Part shown: piece by piece, positions 1 through 8,534 of the stretch
How the letters are laid out: each line of letters begins with the position of its first letter
Numbering within the stretch: the first letter of the stretch is position 1
From: Streptomyces massasporeus
Lineage (GTDB): Bacteria; Actinomycetota; Actinomycetes; Streptomycetales; Streptomycetaceae
NCBI RefSeq assembly: GCF_014648995.1
Contig: NZ_BMSE01000004.1
Coordinates: 248,001-312,000, forward strand
Length of the DNA: 64,000 bases
Direction of reading: 5' to 3'
Program-made: the position numbers and the translations under genes
The notes under the pieces: model-generated
Databases searched by the model: none
Told to the model about the DNA's origin: nothing
Seen by the model: the letters and a program-made list of their open reading frames with translations, nothing else

Positions 1-1821
1 GCCGACCACCGCCTCGCGGTGGACCTGGACGCCGTGCCGGAGGCCGTCCACCGTGTCAGCGTGCTGCTCGCCCTGCCCGTCGGCGGGACAGGCCCGGTCC
101 GTTTCGGTGCCGTGGCGGCCCCGTTCGTCGCCGTCACCGGCCTCGGCGGCGACGAGGTCGCCAGCTACACCATCACCGGCCTGGAGGCCGAGTCGGCCGT
201 CGTCGCCCTGGAGCTCTACCGACGCCAGGACGCCTGGAAGGTGCGCGCCGTCGGTCAGGGCTACGCGGGCGGCCTCGCCGAACTCCTCACCGACCAGGGC
301 CTGCCGCAGGCCCACCAGCTCGCCGGCACCGTCAGCGAGGCGGTGGCCCAGGGACTCGCCCGCTCGGTGCAGGCGCCCCCGCCGCGCACGGCGGACGGCG
401 ACCGTTCCCGGCAGACAGCGGCTCCCGCCCTCGGCCCGGACCAGGGCGGCACCGCGCCCCAGCCCGGTCCCGTGCCACCGGTGTCCCCGTACGGCGGCCA
501 GACGCCCGGCGGCCCCGGACAGCCCGCCCCGCAGCAGCCGTATCCCGGCACCGCGCCGGACCCGAGCGCCGTCACCCAGCCGTCCGCGCCCACGGCGGGC
601 GGCCCGATCGACTACAGCCACCCGCGCCGTCAGAACGCCGCCCCGCCCCCGCCTCCGCCCACCGCGCCCCCGGCCGCACCCGGGCAGCCCGCCCAGCCCG
701 TCGCGGGCGACGCGACCGGCTGGTCCATGGAGGAGCGGCTCTACAACCAGGTGTGGGGCATGTTCGAGGACCTGGCCCGCACCACCGCCGCCTATCGCAG
801 CGCCGTCGACTTCGCCGAGTCGCGCATGGACAAGGAGCTGGAGCAGGTCCTCTCCGACCCGCGCAGCCGGATAGGCGGACAGGGCGACGCGGCCCGCGAG
901 GCGGCCCGGGCCCGGCACACCCAGCTCGTCACCCAGGCCCGCGAGGCACTCGACCGGGACCTCACCCAGCTCGCGGCCGAGGCCGACGTCGTCGAACCGG
1001 CCCTGCCACCGGCGTACGCCCGCTGGGACAATCCGGCGTGGCACGCCTACCGGGTGCCGATGGAGATCCCCATGGCCCTGCGGCTGGGTGACCTCCACCT
1101 CCCCGAGGCCGACCGGATCCGCATCCCGATGCTGGTCCGGCTGCCGCTGGAGCGGGGCCTGTGGATCGACAGCGGAGCGGCCGGGGCGTCCGACGGTTCG
1201 TTCACCGATTCGCACACCATGAGTCGTCTCGCCATGGAGACGGCGGTCGCGCACGCGGCCCGGCTGCTGGCCGTCTACCCGGCGGGCGAGTTCACCGTCC
1301 ATGTCATCGACCCGGCCGGCTCCGGGGCGCAGCCGTTGGCGCCCCTGGTGCAGACCGGGGTGCTCGCGGCCCCGCCCGCGCTCGGCGCCGCCGGGGTGGC
1401 GGACGTGCTGGGCCGGCTCACCCAGCGGGTCGACCTGGTGCAGATGGCGATCCGGGGCGGCGCCGCCGACTCCCTCCCGCCCGGGTTCGACACCTCGCAG
1501 CAGCTCCTGATCGTCAACGACTTCCCGCACGGTTTCGACGACCGGGCCGTGAACCAGCTGCGCTACCTGGCCGACGAGGGGCCGGCCTTCGGCGTCCACC
1601 TGATGATGGTGGCCGACCGGGAGGAGTCCTCCGGCTACGGGCCCCTGCTCGACCCGCTGTGGCGTTCGCTGCTGCGACTGACGCCGGTGGCCGACGATCA
1701 CCTCGCCGACCCGTGGGTCGGTCATGCCTGGACGTACGAGCCGTCGCTCGTGCCGCCCGGAAGTCAGGTCCTCCAGCAGGTGCTCGCCCAGGTCGCGGCA
1801 GCTCGCACCAAGTTCACGTAA
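1..1821 (+). CDS. TerD-family protein fused to a degenerate FtsK-like domain (5' partial)
   Basis: The reading frame is open to base 1, so the gene begins upstream of the window; the GTG at 19 lies inside the TerD domain and is not the start. The first ~105 visible residues match the second half of a TerD/CABP calcium-binding fold (DLDAVPEAVHRVSVLLAL, then SYTITGLEAESAVVALELYR). A Pro/Gly/Gln-rich linker follows (~115-225), then a charged helical stretch (~235-310). The last ~260 residues resemble the core of an FtsK/SpoIIIE ATPase: a Walker-B-like LLIVNDFPHGFDD and HLMMVADRE are visible, but the Walker A position reads GAAGASDGSFTDS and lacks GKS/T, so ATP hydrolysis is unlikely. The family is linked to tellurite and chemical-stress response; the exact role is not known. 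A riboswitch-controlled terC lies directly downstream, which fits a ter-type context. Confidence 0.85.
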   Translation, partial: ADHRLAVDLDAVPEAVHRVSVLLALPVGGTGPVRFGAVAAPFVAVTGLGGDEVASYTITGLEAESAVVALELYRRQDAWKVRAVGQGYAGGLAELLTDQGLPQAHQLAGTVSEAVAQGLARSVQAPPPRTADGDRSRQTAAPALGPDQGGTAPQPGPVPPVSPYGGQTPGGPGQPAPQQPYPGTAPDPSAVTQPSAPTAGGPIDYSHPRRQNAAPPPPPPTAPPAAPGQPAQPVAGDATGWSMEERLYNQVWGMFEDLARTTAAYRSAVDFAESRMDKELEQVLSDPRSRIGGQGDAAREAARARHTQLVTQAREALDRDLTQLAAEADVVEPALPPAYARWDNPAWHAYRVPMEIPMALRLGDLHLPEADRIRIPMLVRLPLERGLWIDSGAAGASDGSFTDSHTMSRLAMETAVAHAARLLAVYPAGEFTVHVIDPAGSGAQPLAPLVQTGVLAAPPALGAAGVADVLGRLTQRVDLVQMAIRGGAADSLPPGFDTSQQLLIVNDFPHGFDDRAVNQLRYLADEGPAFGVHLMMVADREESSGYGPLLDPLWRSLLRLTPVADDHLADPWVGHAWTYEPSLVPPGSQVLQQVLAQVAAARTKFT

Positions 1822-1863
1822 AGCCCTCTGATCAGGGATTTTGGCCTTTCTTTTGCCAAGCGC

Positions 1864-1892
1864 TTTACCTGTTCTTGGTGATTGGGTACTGT
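1864..1892 (+). promoter_or_regulatory. Putative promoter of the terC riboswitch transcript
   Basis: TTTACC at 1864-1869 and TACTGT at 1887-1892 are separated by 17 bp and look like -35 and -10 hexamers of the principal sigma factor. They would start transcription near 1899, just before the first conserved stem of the riboswitch. This is pattern matching only. Confidence 0.4.
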
Positions 1893-1898
1893 TGACGG

Positions 1899-2004
1899 CA
1901 CGGAGGGGAGTACTCCCTGTCTGCTGCGGCGTACCCGTCAATACGGATCAGGCCAGATCCCGGGGCGTCGGCCCATCTTTGGGTGGAAGAGACCTCCGGC
2001 AGCG
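1899..2004 (+). ncRNA. yybP-ykoY (Mn2+-sensing) riboswitch in the terC leader
   Basis: The leader carries the two sequence hallmarks of the yybP-ykoY class: GGGGAGTA at 1905-1912, and GAGACCTCCG ending at 1998. Closing stem P1 can form between CGGAGG (1901-1906) and CCTCCG (1993-1998). The class binds Mn2+ at the junction formed by these loops and often controls TerC/Alx and P-type ATPase genes, which is exactly the gene that follows. The expression platform probably lies between 1999 and the ribosome binding site at 2035-2039; I cannot tell whether it acts on transcription or translation. Confidence 0.82.
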
Positions 2005-2043
2005 ACGACGCTGACATTTGCCGTTACGACTGCCGGAGGCGCA

Positions 2044-3045
2044 GTGGATGTTTCCGTGACCCTATGGGTCCTGACGATCGTGGGCCTTGCCGCCCTCATC
2101 GCGGTCGACTTCTTCATCGGCCGCAAGCCGCACGACGTGTCGATCAAGGAAGCCGGGATCTGGACGGTCGTCTGGATCGTGCTGGCCGCGCTCTTCGGGC
2201 TCGGTCTGCTCCTGTTCGCCGGTGGCCAGCCCGCCGGTGAGTTCTTCGCGGGCTTCATCACCGAGAAGTCACTCAGCGTCGACAACCTCTTCGTCTTTGT
2301 CCTGATCATGGCGAAGTTCGCGGTGCCGTCGCAGTACCAGCAGCGTGTGCTGCTGATCGGTGTCCTCATCGCCCTGGTCCTGCGAGCGATCTTCATCGCC
2401 GCCGGCGCGGCGATCCTCGCCAGCTTCGCCTGGGTCTTCTACATCTTCGGCGCCTTCCTCATCTACACCGCCTGGAAGCTCATCCAGGAGGCCCGGGCCG
2501 ACGAGGAGGACGAGGAGTTCGAGGAGAACAAGCTGCTCAAGGCCGCCGAGCGCCGCTTCGGCGTGGCGGACCGGTACCACGGCACCAAGCTGTGGATCGA
2601 GGAGAACGGCAAGCGGGTCATGACCCCGATGCTGGTCGTGATGCTCGCGATCGGCACCACCGACGTCCTGTTCGCCCTCGACTCCATCCCGGCGATCTTC
2701 GGACTGACCCAGGACCCGTACATCGTCTTCACGGCCAACGCGTTCGCCCTGATGGGCCTGCGCCAGCTGTACTTCCTCATCGGCGGCCTGCTGAAGAAGC
2801 TGGTTCACCTCTCCTACGGCCTGTCGATCATCCTGGGCTTCATCGGCGTGAAGCTGGTGCTGCACGCCCTGCACGAGTCCGGGGTGCACGTCCCCGAGAT
2901 CAGCATTCCGGTCTCGCTCGGCGTGATCTGTGCCGTGCTGATCGTCACCACGATCACCAGCCTGCGCGCTTCCAAGAAGCAGGCGGCGGCCGAGGCGGCG
3001 CAGAGTGAGAGCGGAGGCGCTCCGAAGGACAGCATCGACGTCTGA
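2044..3045 (+). CDS. TerC-family integral membrane protein (likely metal homeostasis)
   Basis: Predicted 333-aa TerC/Alx-type membrane protein. The GTG at 2044 is chosen because GGAGG at 2035-2039 sits 4 bp upstream and the protein then begins VDVSVTLWVLTIVGLAALIA; an in-frame ATG at 1882 would place the riboswitch inside the coding region. Seven to nine hydrophobic segments are visible. The family signatures EKSLSVDNLFVFVLIM and GTTDVLFALDSIPAIFG, with buried acidic residues, match TerC proteins thought to move or coordinate Mn2+. A charged cytoplasmic loop (RADEEDEEFEENK) lies in the middle. Regulation is likely by Mn2+ through the upstream riboswitch. In this context a role in Mn2+ efflux or metallation of exported proteins is more likely than tellurite resistance itself. 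Confidence 0.93.
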   Translation: MDVSVTLWVLTIVGLAALIAVDFFIGRKPHDVSIKEAGIWTVVWIVLAALFGLGLLLFAGGQPAGEFFAGFITEKSLSVDNLFVFVLIMAKFAVPSQYQQRVLLIGVLIALVLRAIFIAAGAAILASFAWVFYIFGAFLIYTAWKLIQEARADEEDEEFEENKLLKAAERRFGVADRYHGTKLWIEENGKRVMTPMLVVMLAIGTTDVLFALDSIPAIFGLTQDPYIVFTANAFALMGLRQLYFLIGGLLKKLVHLSYGLSIILGFIGVKLVLHALHESGVHVPEISIPVSLGVICAVLIVTTITSLRASKKQAAAEAAQSESGGAPKDSIDV

Positions 3046-3175
3046 CGGCGTCGGGCGTAGGAACAACCATCACCGGGATCGGTGCTCGGCGAATTGCCGA
3101 CCACCGGTCCCGGTGCTTGCTTGTTTCCTGAGCGCGTTCCCCGGCCCGGGGGCGCCGCGGCCGGCTGGAGGCGCC

Positions 3176-3478
3176 ATGAAGTTCGTGCAGATCATCGAGT
3201 TCGAGACCGAACGTCTGGAGGAGATGCAGCAGGTACTCGACGAGGCGGGGCAGCGCAACGCCGGCCGCGCCGGCGGCCCCACCCACAGCACGCTGCTGAA
3301 GGACCGGGACAAGCCCCACCGCTATCTGGCGCTGATCGAGTTCGAATCGTTCGACGAGGCCATGCGCAACAGCGACGACCCCGAGACGACCAGGCTGGCC
3401 GAGCGGCTCAACGCGCTCAGCATCGGCGAGCGGGTGTACACCAACTGCGACGTACTGGACATGCGTGACCTCAAGTAG
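3176..3478 (+). CDS. Small conserved protein, possible ferredoxin-like (ABM) fold
   Basis: 100-aa soluble protein starting at ATG 3176, preceded by GGAGG at 3167-3171. It begins MKFVQIIEFETERLEEM and contains a pattern of strands and helices (HRYLALIEFESFDEAMRNS, ERVYTNCDVLD) like dimeric alpha/beta-barrel (antibiotic-biosynthesis-monooxygenase-like) domains. No catalytic residue can be assigned. It stands alone between terC and an antiporter gene on the same strand. Function unknown; the fold assignment is inference from pattern only. Confidence 0.8.
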   Translation: MKFVQIIEFETERLEEMQQVLDEAGQRNAGRAGGPTHSTLLKDRDKPHRYLALIEFESFDEAMRNSDDPETTRLAERLNALSIGERVYTNCDVLDMRDLK

Positions 3479-3550
3479 CCCGACAAGGGTGCCCCGGGGG
3501 CCCGGCACGACCGGAGTGCGGGGCCCCTGCGGGTCTGCGACCATCTCTGC

Positions 3551-4651
3551 ATGATCGCTCGGCGCAGGCGGCTCGCGGCACAGTGGACGACCCTGGTGCC
3601 CCTGCTCGCGGCCGTGCTGCTGGTCCTGACCTGGGGACGGGACCTTTCGGTCGCCGTCGTCGCCCTGGTGACCCTGGTCCTCGCGGGAGCGGTCCTGGCC
3701 GCTGTGCATCACGCCGAAGTGGTGGCCCATCGGGTCGGAGAACCGTTCGGCTCCCTCGTGCTCGCCGTAGCCGTCACGATCATCGAGGTCGCCCTCATCG
3801 TCACCCTGATGGTCGATGGCGGGGACAAGAGCGCGACCCTGGCCCGGGACACGGTCTTCGCGGCGGTGATGATCACCTGCAACGGCATCGTCGGCCTGTG
3901 CCTCCTCGTCGCCTCACTGCGGCACGGCACGGCCGTCTTCAACCCGGAGGGCACCGGCGCCGCACTCGCCACCGTCGCGACCCTGGCCACACTCAGCCTG
4001 GTCCTGCCGACGTTCACCACCAGCAAGCCGGGACCGGAGTTCTCCACCGTCCAGCTGACCTTCGCGGCGCTGTCCTCGCTGATCCTGTACGGCCTGTTCG
4101 TCGCCACGCAGACCGTGCGGCACCGGGACTACTTCCTGCCGATCACCCGGCACGGCGAGGTGATCACCGCCGAGGAACACGCAGAGGCTCCGACCGCCGC
4201 CACCGCCCGGACCAGCCTCGCCCTGCTGGGTCTGGCCCTGGTCGGCGTGGTCGGCCTGGCCAAGGGGGTCTCACCCACCATCGAGTCCGGGGTGGATGCC
4301 GCCGGGCTCCACCAGGCAGTCGTCGGCGTGATCATCGCGCTGCTGGTGCTGCTCCCGGAGACCATCGCCGCGCTGCGCTCCGCCCGCCGCGACCGTGTGC
4401 AGACCAGTCTGAACCTGGCCCTCGGTTCGGCCATGGCCAGCATCGGCCTGACCATCCCGGCCGTCGCACTCGCCTCCCTGTGGCTCTCCGGCCCCCTCGT
4501 CCTCGGTCTCGGCGCCACCCACATGGTGCTGCTCGCCCTGACGGTGGTGGTCGCCTCGCTGACCGTGGTGCCGGGCCGGGCCACGCCGCTCCAGGGCGGG
4601 GTCCACCTGGTGCTGTTCGCGGCGTATCTGGAGCTGGCGATCAACCCGTAG
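3551..4651 (+). CDS. Calcium:proton antiporter, CaCA superfamily (ChaA-like)
   Basis: 366-aa polytopic membrane protein with about 11 hydrophobic segments. Two inverted alpha repeats typical of the Ca2+:cation antiporter family are visible: HHAEVVAHRVGEPFGSLVL...TIIEVALIVTLM near the N-terminus, and LLPETIAALRSARRDRVQTS followed by NLALGSAMASIGLTIPAVA in the second half. The acidic residues in these repeats bind the cation in the family. The length matches ChaA-type Na+/Ca2+-H+ antiporters. No clear Shine-Dalgarno sequence precedes the ATG at 3551, so translation may be weak or leaderless. It is followed by a hairpin at 4654-4685 and a convergent MFS gene. Confidence 0.88.
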   Translation: MIARRRRLAAQWTTLVPLLAAVLLVLTWGRDLSVAVVALVTLVLAGAVLAAVHHAEVVAHRVGEPFGSLVLAVAVTIIEVALIVTLMVDGGDKSATLARDTVFAAVMITCNGIVGLCLLVASLRHGTAVFNPEGTGAALATVATLATLSLVLPTFTTSKPGPEFSTVQLTFAALSSLILYGLFVATQTVRHRDYFLPITRHGEVITAEEHAEAPTAATARTSLALLGLALVGVVGLAKGVSPTIESGVDAAGLHQAVVGVIIALLVLLPETIAALRSARRDRVQTSLNLALGSAMASIGLTIPAVALASLWLSGPLVLGLGATHMVLLALTVVVASLTVVPGRATPLQGGVHLVLFAAYLELAINP

Positions 4652-4653
4652 AC

Positions 4654-4685
4654 GCGCGCAAACGCTCACGCAAGCGCTTACGCGC
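4654..4685. terminator. Hairpin between convergent genes, also resembling a LacI-type operator
   Basis: GCGCGCAAACGCT (4654-4666) pairs with AGCGCTTACGCGC (4673-4685) with two mismatches and a 6-nt loop. It lies between the convergent antiporter and MFS genes, so a bidirectional terminator is the simple reading. The core CGCAAGCGCTTACG also resembles the LacI operator at 29692-29723. Confidence 0.55.
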
Positions 4686-4724
4686 CACTGGGCACGGCAC
4701 CGGCGCCGGCACCGCCACCCCGGC

Positions 4725-6032
4725 TCATCCCGCAGCGGTCTCCGCGGCCGCGCCCACCCGCACCGGACGCGTCTCCGGCAGCAACGCGAAGCACCCCAGG
4801 CTGAACAGCGCGATCGCCGTGAGATACGCGGCCACACCCCACGGCACCCGGCCGCCCTGCTCGGCCAGGGCGGTCGCCACGATCGGTGTGAGGGCGCCTC
4901 CGACGACCCCGCCGAGGTTGTAGCCGACGGCGGCGCCGGTGCAGCGCACCCGCGGCTCGTACAGCTCCGGCAGGTACGCGGCGATCACGGCGAACATCGT
5001 GATGAACGCGAGCATCGCCCCGAGGAAACCGAGGAACATCGGCAGCGGCGCACCGGTGGAGAGGAGCGCGACCATCGGGAACATCCACAGGGCCGCGGCC
5101 GCGCACCCGATCAGGCACAGGGGCCGCCGACCGAAACGGTCCCCGAGCAGCGCCACCAGCGGAGTGAGAGCCCCCTTCACGAGCACCGCGCCCATGATGC
5201 AGGTCAGCATGACGGAGCGGCTCACCCCGAGCCGCTCCGTCCCGTAGGCGAGGGACCAGGTCGTCACGGCGTAGAAGATCGCATAACCGATCGCGAGGCC
5301 GCCGCCGGTCAGCAGGAGGAGCCGCCAGTGGTCGCGGACGACCTCGACGAGCGGCACGCGCGCGTGGTCGTCGAGCTGGAGGAAGCTGGGGCTCTCGGTG
5401 AGCGACGACCGCAACCATAGCCCCGCGACGGCCAGCACCCCCGCAGCCCAGAACGGCACCCGCCACCCCCACGCGGCGAACTGCGCCTCCGTGAGCGTCG
5501 AGGACAGCCCCAGCACCACACCGTTGGCGAGCAGAAACCCCAGCGCGGGCCCGACCTGCGGGAAGCTCGACCACAGCACGCGCCGTTCGGCCGGCGCGTG
5601 CTCCACGGCCAGCAGCACCGCCCCGCCCCACTCCCCGCCGAGCCCCAGCCCCTGGAGGAAGCGCAGCACCAGGAGCAACAGGGGAGCGGCCACGCCGATC
5701 GACTCGTACGTCGGCACACAGCCGACCGCGACCGTGGATGCCCCGGTCAGCAGCAGGGAGGCGACGAGGACCGGCCGCCGCCCGCGCCGGTCCCCGATGT
5801 GCCCGAACAGCACCGAGCCGAGCGGCCGGGCCACGAAGCCCACACCGAAGGTGGCGAAGGCGGCCAGCGTCCCGGCCACCGGGGAGAAGGTCGGGAAGAA
5901 CAACGGCCCCAGGATCAGGGCCGCCGCAGTGCCATAGACGAAGAAGTCGTAGAACTCGATGGCCGTGCCGGCCAGTGAGGCGGCCGCGAGGCGCGGCATG
6001 GAGGGTGCCCTTACGGCGCGTACGTCGTGCAT
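4725..6032 (-). CDS. MFS transporter, metabolite:H+ symporter type
   Basis: 435-aa carrier with 12 predicted TM segments. The N-terminal AGTAIEFYDFFVYGTAAALI, the loop FGHIGDRRGRRPVLV between TM2 and TM3, and LRFLQGLGLGGEWGGAVLLAVE in TM4 are hallmarks of the metabolite:H+ symporter (MHS) branch, which includes ShiA, KgtP and ProP. Substrates are usually small organic acids or betaines; the one here cannot be read from the sequence. The ATG at 6030-6032 has no good Shine-Dalgarno; a second in-frame Met (MPRLAAASL) lies 11 codons in. It is monocistronic and convergent with the antiporter gene. Confidence 0.9.
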   Translation of the reverse strand: MHDVRAVRAPSMPRLAAASLAGTAIEFYDFFVYGTAAALILGPLFFPTFSPVAGTLAAFATFGVGFVARPLGSVLFGHIGDRRGRRPVLVASLLLTGASTVAVGCVPTYESIGVAAPLLLLVLRFLQGLGLGGEWGGAVLLAVEHAPAERRVLWSSFPQVGPALGFLLANGVVLGLSSTLTEAQFAAWGWRVPFWAAGVLAVAGLWLRSSLTESPSFLQLDDHARVPLVEVVRDHWRLLLLTGGGLAIGYAIFYAVTTWSLAYGTERLGVSRSVMLTCIMGAVLVKGALTPLVALLGDRFGRRPLCLIGCAAAALWMFPMVALLSTGAPLPMFLGFLGAMLAFITMFAVIAAYLPELYEPRVRCTGAAVGYNLGGVVGGALTPIVATALAEQGGRVPWGVAAYLTAIALFSLGCFALLPETRPVRVGAAAETAAG

Positions 6033-6093
6033 GCCGCGTCAACTACCCACCGTGATCGGCGGTTACGGGGGCGCGCGGAGGGCTCGGGGGCCC

Positions 6094-7149
6094 TCAGTAC
6101 GTGACCGTGATGCGCCGGGCGGGCCCGTCCACGCGCACGGTGCCGCCGTACGGGATCACCAGTTGCGGATCGGTGTGCCCGAAGTCCACGTCGAAGACGA
6201 TCGTGGTGTCGGGCGCGTAGGTCCGCATGGCGCGCAGTACGGCCTCGCGCTGGTCGGCGGCGTAACGGGCAGCCTGCTCGGGGGTGTTGGGCCGCTCGAA
6301 GAACCACGTCTTCGGCCTCCCCATCAGCAGGGCCGGGAAGCGCCCCAGCAGCCCCCGCTCGCCCATGTTCCGCAGGGTGCAGAAGACCTCCGTGGCGCTC
6401 GGCATGTCCTCGGAGGTCTCCAGGAGCAGGACGCCGCCGTCGTACTCGGACAGGTCGCGCGCGATCTCCCGGTCGGCCATCAGCAGCCAGGCGACGATCT
6501 CCAGGCAGCCGCCCCAACTGCGGCCCTCGACCACCCGGTCGGGGTTCACCCAGGTCCAGCCGGACCCGGGCCGGGTCTCCGGCTCCGCGTCGAAGGTCGC
6601 CGGGTCCGCCCAGTCCCGGTCGATGTCACGCCACCGCTCGGCGGGCCTCAACTCGTACGGTCCCGGGGTGAACAGGGCCGCGCGCAGGGACTCGGCGGTC
6701 TGCGGGTGCATGGCGCCGGGGCGGCCCAGTTCGCTCATCACGCTCCCGCCGTGGAAGCCGACGATGCCGCAGGTGCGCAGGAAGGCGAGCAGGTTCGTGT
6801 TGTCGCTCATCCCGAAGAAGGGCTTCGGGTTGGCCCGGATCAACTCCCGGTCCAGGTACGGCAGCACAGTGATCTGGTCGTCCCCGCCGATCGAGGCGAT
6901 GACGGCCTTGATCCCCGGGTCGGCGAAGGCGGCGTGGATGTCGGCGGCCCGTTCCCGGGGCGTGGAGCCCATCGTGCGGGTCGCCGGATACTCGACCGGC
7001 TCCAGCCCGTACTCCTTGCGCAGCCGCTCCAGGCCGAGCTCGTAGGGGAGCGGGAAGAGCCCCGGCAGACCGGAGGAGGGCGAGATCACGGCGATGCGGT
7101 CACCGGGGGACGGCTTCGGCGGATAGGTCGGGCTGGTCAGGCTCGTCAT
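6094..7149 (-). CDS. S66-family peptidase (LD-carboxypeptidase / MccF-like)
   Basis: 351-aa cytoplasmic serine peptidase of family S66. The expected Ser-Glu-His triad is visible: Ser115 in the nucleophile elbow FFGMSDNT, Glu244 in LLLETSED, and His325 in DFGHTDPQ. The N-terminal [15 protein letters not shown] and [12 protein letters not shown] are typical family blocks. The order and spacing fit MccF-like members (microcin C7 immunity, hydrolysis of acyl-sulfamoyl or peptidyl-nucleotide bonds) as well as LdcA, which trims murein tetrapeptides; the inserted segment with [20 protein letters not shown] favours the MccF subgroup. It is divergent from aroQ over a 103-bp shared promoter region. Which substrate it uses is open. 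Confidence 0.9.
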   Translation of the reverse strand: MTSLTSPTYPPKPSPGDRIAVISPSSGLPGLFPLPYELGLERLRKEYGLEPVEYPATRTMGSTPRERAADIHAAFADPGIKAVIASIGGDDQITVLPYLDRELIRANPKPFFGMSDNTNLLAFLRTCGIVGFHGGSVMSELGRPGAMHPQTAESLRAALFTPGPYELRPAERWRDIDRDWADPATFDAEPETRPGSGWTWVNPDRVVEGRSWGGCLEIVAWLLMADREIARDLSEYDGGVLLLETSEDMPSATEVFCTLRNMGERGLLGRFPALLMGRPKTWFFERPNTPEQAARYAADQREAVLRAMRTYAPDTTIVFDVDFGHTDPQLVIPYGGTVRVDGPARRITVTY

Positions 7150-7252
7150 GCCGGGAGGCTACGGCCCGACAGGCCGCCGTCGCACCGTGATAAACCGGCA
7201 GGGAGCAGCGGTCCGTCCCGGGCCGCCCGACCCCGAACGGACCGGAGGAACC

Positions 7253-7726
7253 GTGCCCCGCACCCTGGCCCACGCCCCGATCATGATCCTCAACGGCCCC
7301 AACCTGAACCTGCTCGGCCAGCGCCAGCCGGAGATCTACGGCTCCGACACCCTCGCAGACGTCGAGGCCCTGTGCGCCAAGGCGGCGGCCGCGCACGGGG
7401 GCACGGTCGACTTCCGCCAGTCCAACCACGAGGGCGAGCTGGTCGACTGGATCCACGAGGCGCGGCTGAACCACTGCGGCATCGTGATCAACCCCGGTGC
7501 GTACTCGCACACCTCCGTCGCCATCCTGGACGCCCTCAACACGTGTGACGGCCTGCCGGTGCTGGAGGTCCACATCTCCAACATCCACCAGCGCGAGTCG
7601 TTCCGGCACCACTCCTACGTCTCGCTGCGCGCCGACGGGGTCATCGCGGGCTGCGGGGTGCAGGGGTACGTGTTCGGTGTGGAGCGCGTCGCGGCGCTGG
7701 CGGGGGCGGGCAAGGCCGACACGTGA
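7253..7726 (+). CDS. aroQ: 3-dehydroquinate dehydratase, type II
   Basis: 157-aa enzyme that dehydrates 3-dehydroquinate to 3-dehydroshikimate in the shikimate pathway, or acts in quinate breakdown. The GTG at 7253 follows GGAGGA at 7244-7249. Type II motifs are complete: [19 protein letters not shown] with the flexible-loop Arg and catalytic Tyr, [35 protein letters not shown], and [17 protein letters not shown] with the catalytic His. The family is a dodecamer of ~150-aa subunits, matching this length. Streptomyces often carry more than one aroQ; the lack of other aro genes nearby suggests a stand-alone copy. Confidence 0.95.
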   Translation: MPRTLAHAPIMILNGPNLNLLGQRQPEIYGSDTLADVEALCAKAAAAHGGTVDFRQSNHEGELVDWIHEARLNHCGIVINPGAYSHTSVAILDALNTCDGLPVLEVHISNIHQRESFRHHSYVSLRADGVIAGCGVQGYVFGVERVAALAGAGKADT

Positions 7727-7781
7727 GCAGGAGCCGGTAAGCCCCGCCGACCATGGCGGGCGCACCCTACCGCCCTGCTTC

Positions 7782-8534
7782 CTACAGCCGCCCCGCCTCC
7801 ACGATCCGCCGCAGGAAGCGCCGCGTGCGCTCCTGTTGCGGATCCCCGAAGACCTGCTCGGCGGTGCCGCGTTCCAGCACCACGCCGCCCTCCAGGAAGC
7901 ACACCTGGTCGGCGACCTCGCGGGCGAAGCCCATCTCGTGCGTGGCCAGCACCATGGTCATGCCCTCGTCCTTCAGGTCGCGGACGACGGTGAGCACCTC
8001 GCCCACCAGCTCGGGATCGAGGGCCGCGGTGATCTCGTCGAGCAGCAGCAGCCGGGGCCGTACGGCCAGGGCGCGGACGATCGCGACCCGTTGCTGCTGT
8101 CCGCCGCTCAGCCGGTCCGGGTACGCGTCCGCCTTCCCGCCGAGCCCCAGCCGCTCCAGCAGCTCACGCGCGCGTGCCTCGGCCTCGGCGCGGGCGACAC
8201 CGTGCACGCGCCGCGGGGCGAGCGTGATGTTCTCCGACACGGTCATGTGCGGGAAAAGGTTGTACGCCTGGAAGACCACGCCGATCCGGCGGCGCACGGC
8301 GTCCTGGTCGGCGCGCGGGTCGGTGATCTCCTCGTCGTCCAGCCAGATCGCCCCGTCGTCGATCTCCTCCAGCAGGTTGGCACACCGCAGCAGCGTGGAC
8401 TTGCCGGACCCGGAGGCGCCGATCAACGCGGTGACCGTGTGCGGGGCGACCTCCAGGTCGACGTCCCGCAGGACGACCGAGCCGCCGAAGGTCTTGCGGA
8501 CGGACTCCATGCGCAGCACGGGCGTCTGGCTCAT
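7782..8534 (-). CDS. Amino-acid ABC transporter ATPase
   Basis: 250-aa ATPase of the polar amino-acid uptake (PAAT) class. Walker A GASGSGKST, Q-loop VVFQAYNLFPHMTV, signature LSGGQQQR, Walker B LLLLDEITAALDPELV and the switch His in ATHEMGFA are all intact. The ATG at 8532-8534 overlaps the permease stop by 4 bp (ATGA), so the two are translationally coupled. It is the last gene of a three-gene minus-strand operon: binding protein, permease, ATPase. Confidence 0.95.
   Translation of the reverse strand: MSQTPVLRMESVRKTFGGSVVLRDVDLEVAPHTVTALIGASGSGKSTLLRCANLLEEIDDGAIWLDDEEITDPRADQDAVRRRIGVVFQAYNLFPHMTVSENITLAPRRVHGVARAEAEARARELLERLGLGGKADAYPDRLSGGQQQRVAIVRALAVRPRLLLLDEITAALDPELVGEVLTVVRDLKDEGMTMVLATHEMGFAREVADQVCFLEGGVVLERGTAEQVFGDPQQERTRRFLRRIVEAGRL

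Noticed and set aside
1882..2043. Upstream in-frame extension of terC from ATG 1882
   Set aside because: It would translate the riboswitch; the GTG at 2044 has a good ribosome site and matches the family N-terminus.
7740..7762. Hairpin between aroQ and the ABC ATPase gene
   Set aside because: The stem is only 6 bp (CCCGCC/GGCGGG), common by chance at this GC content, so it is not listed as a terminator.
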